From Oscillospiraceae bacterium (GTDB taxonomy: Bacteria; Bacillota; Clostridia; Oscillospirales; Oscillospiraceae), in the NCBI GenBank assembly GCA_009787625.1, contig WQSX01000031.1, positions 1 through 33,490 on the forward strand: a DNA stretch of 33,490 bases, in the 5' to 3' direction. A program made the translations under genes and the position numbers. Under the pieces are notes generated by a model. The model was not told where the DNA came from, ran no database searches, and saw only the letters and a program-made list of their open reading frames with translations. This document shows positions 31,201 through 33,490 of the stretch, piece by piece (within the stretch, counting starts at the first letter, position 1; each line of letters begins with the position of its first letter).

Positions 31201-32651
31201 GGGTAGACGAGAACTTGCCGACACACCTTGTTGGAGATGCACTTAGGATTGTTCAAATAACGAACAATGTACTTTCAAATGCCTTTAAGTACACCCTTGA
31301 CGGCACTGTTGAATTGTCCTTTGCTTGTAGGCAGCAGAAAGACGAAGACACTATCTCCCTTGTAATCTCTATCCGTGACAGCGGTTTTGGCATGAGCGAA
31401 GAACAACTTCAGGATTTAAGCAATGAATATACCCGCTACCATGAACATGACTACCGCTTAATTGATGGTACGGGGCTTGGTATGCCCATTGTCTTTAACC
31501 TTACAAAGCTGATGGGTGCAGACATTAAGATAAACAGCGAGGTAGGCGTTGGCACAAGCGTTGTGATTGCAATTCCTCAGAAACAGGCAAGCAAAAATGT
31601 GCTTGGCGCAGATAACGCACGACGTTTGGAGCAGCTTGAGGAATCAGCAAAGGCAAAAGTGATGAAGCTCTCCACCCGCGCCGAACCTATGCCTTACGGC
31701 AAAGTTCTCATAGTAGATGATGTGGAGGCAAATCTTTTTGTTGCGAAGGGCTTAATGGAGTTTTATGACCTTACAATAGAAACTTGCAGCAATGGCTATG
31801 ACGCTATAAACAAGGTTAAGCAAGGCAATGTATATGACATTATTTTCATGGATCACATGATGCCCGGCATTAACGGCACAGAAACCATGCAACAATTGAG
31901 AGAAATTGGTTATACTGAGCCGATTGTAGCATTGACCGCAAACGCCATGATAGGTCAAGCGGAAGAGTTTATGTCAATGGGTTTTGATGACTTCATTTCT
32001 AAGCCGATAAAAACCCAAAACCTGCACTCCGCACTGGTGAAGTTTATTAAAGACAAACAACCGCCGGAAGTAATTGAAACTGCTTTAGCGGCAAACGCAA
32101 ACAAGCCCGCACCCAAGATTAATATTGAAAGTTTCCAACGCAACCCCAAATTGCTAGGCGAACTAAAAGCGCATTTTGTGAAAAGCCATAAAAACACAAT
32201 ATCGCTCCTCCGCCAAGCGTTGGACGATGGTGATATTGGCACCGCCCACCGCCTGGCACACACCATCAAAAGCTCAGCAGCGATGATATACGAAAATACA
32301 CTTTCGGAAGCAGCTAAAGAGGTGGAGCTTGTATTGGCGAAAAATAAGCAGCCAACAGAGGCGCAAATGTTAACCATAAAAACGGAGCTTGATCGTGTTC
32401 TGCACTCAATCGGGGAGCCGGCGGCAAACACGCCAGCCGCCCATGTGAGCTTGAGTCCACAAGAAGCTATAACCTTGCTTGATAAAGTAGAGCCGTTGCT
32501 GACAAATAGGAACACTACTTGTATGGCAATGCTTAATGATTTGCGTAAAATTCCGCAAGCAGATTTGCTGTGCGGTCAAATGGAAGATTACAATTTCGGT
32601 GATGCCCTCGAAACATTAGAGGCATTGCGAGAAAATTTACGAGACGCGTGA
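28290..32651 (+). CDS. Giant membrane hybrid kinase with Cache and four PAS domains (Cache-PAS4-HisKA-HATPase-REC-Hpt)
   Basis: 1453 residues from the ATG at 28290, which has AGGGAG about 8 bases upstream; an ATG at 28224 lies within the promoter. Membrane segments (about 16-40 and 294-321) enclose a double Cache domain with ASTRPWYLVPEA. Four PAS domains follow at about 332-450, 464-580, 602-715 and 734-853, joined by near-identical linkers (QDLREIRAAQEKE, QDLRQIKEASKRE, QDVTQIKESERA). Domains 1, 2 and 4 carry a QPCG motif (Cys388, Cys517, Cys786); domain 3 lacks it. Then His879 in ARMSHEIRTP, the N box near Asn997, RDSGFGM (Asp1030) and GTGLGM; a receiver (Asp1143/1144, Asp1188, Thr1216, Lys1238); Hpt His1324; and a roughly 85-residue tail. 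All catalytic residues are present. The PAS array must have grown by internal duplication. Confidence 0.94.
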   Translation: MKSESQNQKRKLSLTNALVISIIVLALLGGAMLFFVVNTVIRGIMHDRLISISERDVAINAYEVDAWFLRYSNFVEHMATTWETVGVVPGETGFGPDPIGASFLAESDALVGVFVGFENGWHVNSSGWIPPDGFDASTRPWYLVPEAAGGEVAITLPYVRLLDGDIVASMGVWRPDIIGMEAVVAVDIRLQYVLDMLAALTAAADGFFMLVGPDGEIIVHGQTDYMLTPYQEAWNLRDVHQGEMLMQSIQSGEPVFYDHHIFGSVYFFSTPLSMVNWTLGAIIPTASAEAQITEYLLIVMLVLLAFFIVFLIVSLSFAAKFFGRMKKKEVEDFEMTQLILNSAPLFVTIWDDERNLIEINNRTVEFFGIEGSEYENRFADLWAEIQPCGTPAIQKSMELAKQIMANGSMRYEWAYHLPNGEEVIFDVVGVRIERDGKTLILEYYQDLREIRAAQEKEREAEKFGRIIQDNSPILIEMWDTDYNFVDVNKKMMEVLGINSVEEFAADVWRFSPEFQPCGKTSEQVNTEIIDIAVKQGFARCEYNYLLPNGELLPTEITFVLVEFQAKKIVLMYAQDLRQIKEASKREHELEVKLQEQEMNERIRVMFDAAPIVIEYWSREYEPIDCNLTALNYYGLANKEEYSNRMSDFFEDEHPNTQQWRKNLDKIFQKGFGQFEFNDHKPNGEVTSLEVQAVRLKIENEDVVVTYAQDVTQIKESERAKLQALEKERETYELMSLLIESSPVFMEIWHDGQLVDCNEQCVKLFGIENKNEFITRYEDLSPPYQPCGTPSLEKAASIVQDTMRKGYTRTPWLHRNIKTGEEVPVEVIFVLLKPSDNRELIVGYNIDMRPIIKAQEEQKRSEIAEGANRAKSNFLARMSHEIRTPITAVMGISEIELQDPAIPPKTGESFAKIYNSASSLLAIVNDILDLSKIESGKMELTCSEYKVSHMILDISQIHLAFIDNKDIKFTVRVDENLPTHLVGDALRIVQITNNVLSNAFKYTLDGTVELSFACRQQKDEDTISLVISIRDSGFGMSEEQLQDLSNEYTRYHEHDYRLIDGTGLGMPIVFNLTKLMGADIKINSEVGVGTSVVIAIPQKQASKNVLGADNARRLEQLEESAKAKVMKLSTRAEPMPYGKVLIVDDVEANLFVAKGLMEFYDLTIETCSNGYDAINKVKQGNVYDIIFMDHMMPGINGTETMQQLREIGYTEPIVALTANAMIGQAEEFMSMGFDDFISKPIKTQNLHSALVKFIKDKQPPEVIETALAANANKPAPKINIESFQRNPKLLGELKAHFVKSHKNTISLLRQALDDGDIGTAHRLAHTIKSSAAMIYENTLSEAAKEVELVLAKNKQPTEAQMLTIKTELDRVLHSIGEPAANTPAAHVSLSPQEAITLLDKVEPLLTNRNTTCMAMLNDLRKIPQADLLCGQMEDYNFGDALETLEALRENLRDA

Positions 32652-32671
32652 GATTTACGATATTAAAAATG

Positions 32672-32717
32672 GTAAAGATAAATTTACCAAATCTAAATTT
32701 AGTAAATTTATCTTTAC
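32672..32717. promoter_or_regulatory. 16-bp perfect inverted repeat, probable operator
   Basis: GTAAAGATAAATTTAC (32672-32687) and its exact inverse GTAAATTTATCTTTAC (32702-32717) around a 14-base centre that itself contains TAAATTTA. The right arm covers five of the six -35 bases of the ATPase promoter. With no T run after it, an operator is more likely than a terminator, though it also follows the kinase stop by 20 bases. Confidence 0.6.
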
Positions 32718-32741
32718 ATTTCCCTCCCACTGTGTTAATAT
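32713..32741 (+). promoter_or_regulatory. Predicted promoter of the AAA ATPase gene
   Basis: TTTACA (32713-32718), 17-base spacer, TAATAT (32736-32741), 20 bases before the start codon; the strong site GGAGGTG follows. Confidence 0.65.
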
Positions 32742-32761
32742 AGACACGGAGGTGAGGCTCA

Positions 32762-33490
32762 ATGTTTGTTGGTCGCGAGAGTGAGATAAAAACTTTAACA
32801 GAGCATTATCTAAGTGATAATTTTGCATTTATCCCTATATATGGGCGGCGGCGTGTCGGAAAAACAAAGCTCATAGAAGAATTTGTAAAAGGGAAAAAAG
32901 TAATCTTTTTCACGGCAATTGAGGGCGTATATTCTCAAAATTTGGAACTGCTTTCTCAGTCAATATTCGGTAGCCCATCGGCGCCTGTATTTAATGACTT
33001 TTCTGCGGCTTTGGAGCATATATATACAATTGCTGCGAAAGAAAAAATAGTCTTTGTCATTGATGAATACCCCTATCTTGCTCAAAGCGAGAGAAGTGTG
33101 TCATCTATTTTGCAGCATGCCATTGACCACAAATTTCTCAGTACAAATATGCTTCTGATTCTCTCAGGGTCTTCGATGTCGTTCATGGAAAACCAAGTTT
33201 TGGGGTATCAAAGCCCCTTGTACGGCAGGCGTAGCGGTCAAATAAAACTCTTGCCGGAGAGTTTTGAAAATTCGAGAAGTTATGCTCCTCTGTTTACTGC
33301 GCAGGAGCAAGCAATTATGTATGGCGTAACGGGTGGTGTGCCAAAGTACCTCTCGTTGTTCAACGATAAAAACACTCTGGACAATAATATGCTAATGCAG
33401 TTTTTCAACAAAGATAGTTTTTTATACGAAGAAACTGATAATTTACTAAAACAGGAATTGAGCGAACCGGCTTTTTACAAGGCAATAATA
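32762..33490 (+). CDS. AAA-family ATPase (DUF234/archaeal ATPase-like), cut at window end
   Basis: 243 codons are open to the window edge, no stop. The product starts MFVGRESEIKTL, has Walker A YGRRRVGKTK (Gly28-Thr35), Walker B IVFVIDEYPYL (about 104-114), the sensor region LLILSGSSMSFME and YGRRSGQIKLLP, then YGVTGGVPKYLSLF. This is the STAND-like ATPase group found in archaea and anaerobic bacteria, usually about 450 residues with a C-terminal winged helix and a DUF234 nuclease-like domain, which here lie outside the window. Function is unknown; links to mobile or defence genes are only suspected. GGAGGTG is 7-8 bases before the ATG. The palindrome over its promoter suggests autoregulation or a dedicated repressor. 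Confidence 0.85.
   Translation, partial: MFVGRESEIKTLTEHYLSDNFAFIPIYGRRRVGKTKLIEEFVKGKKVIFFTAIEGVYSQNLELLSQSIFGSPSAPVFNDFSAALEHIYTIAAKEKIVFVIDEYPYLAQSERSVSSILQHAIDHKFLSTNMLLILSGSSMSFMENQVLGYQSPLYGRRSGQIKLLPESFENSRSYAPLFTAQEQAIMYGVTGGVPKYLSLFNDKNTLDNNMLMQFFNKDSFLYEETDNLLKQELSEPAFYKAII

Overview
The window looks like chromosome from an uncultured Gram-positive, low-to-mid GC member of the Clostridia. The evidence is a class B sortase end, DnaD and DnaI replication loaders, a HemZ-type radical SAM enzyme, an SH3b-NlpC/P60 wall hydrolase, a DUF1622 protein, and many sigma-A-like promoters (TTGACA/TATAAT-like with 17-bp spacers) with AGGAGG-like ribosome binding sites. No rRNA, tRNA, phage structural gene, transposase or CRISPR array was seen. 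The exact taxon cannot be read from the sequence.

Layout. 1-213: C-terminal end of a class B sortase, its terminator and a palindromic repeat. 251-3223 (-): membrane hybrid sensor kinase. 3389-4098 (-): promoter, 37-codon leader ORF, strong terminator, then a 140-residue unknown protein. 4171-9458 (-): dnaD, dnaI, an MBL hydrolase, hemZ-like, nucleoside kinase and a zinc-ribbon membrane protein, probably one operon. 9654-10214 (+): lipoprotein with only the C-terminal part of an S41 peptidase. 10397-11553: a two-gene cassette (unknown protein plus nucleotidyltransferase, toxin-antitoxin-like) between two copies of the 3' end of the next gene, a cyclic-2,3-diphosphoglycerate-synthase-like GTPase (11510-12835, -). 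13037-15814 (+): glycoside-hydrolase-like/amidase fusion. 15889-19755 (+): iscS, iscU, nadA, mnmA. 19757-21793 (-): soluble REC-PAS-kinase-REC protein. 21885-22445 (-): DUF1622 protein with a 42-bp tandem repeat. 22624-23739 (+): NlpC/P60 endopeptidase. 23789-24973 (-): membrane-anchored HExxH protein. 25050-27779 (-) and 28290-32651 (+): two divergent Cache hybrid kinases, the second with four PAS domains. 32762-end (+): AAA ATPase cut by the window edge, with a large palindrome over its promoter.

How the genes fit together. Four hybrid histidine kinases, three with their own receiver and Hpt domains and none with a DNA-binding regulator beside it, suggest multistep phosphorelays that signal to partners elsewhere. 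Several envelope enzymes (sortase, amidase fusion, NlpC/P60, HExxH protein) lie among them. IscS can supply sulfur both to IscU, for clusters such as the one in NadA, and to MnmA for tRNA thiolation, so 15889-19755 is a coherent sulfur/iron-sulfur block.

The signals most worth following are the cassette that duplicates a gene 3' end with only synonymous differences, two candidate RNA leaders (mnmA and the 140-residue gene), and the palindrome at the ATPase promoter. These are inferences from sequence, with no searches run.
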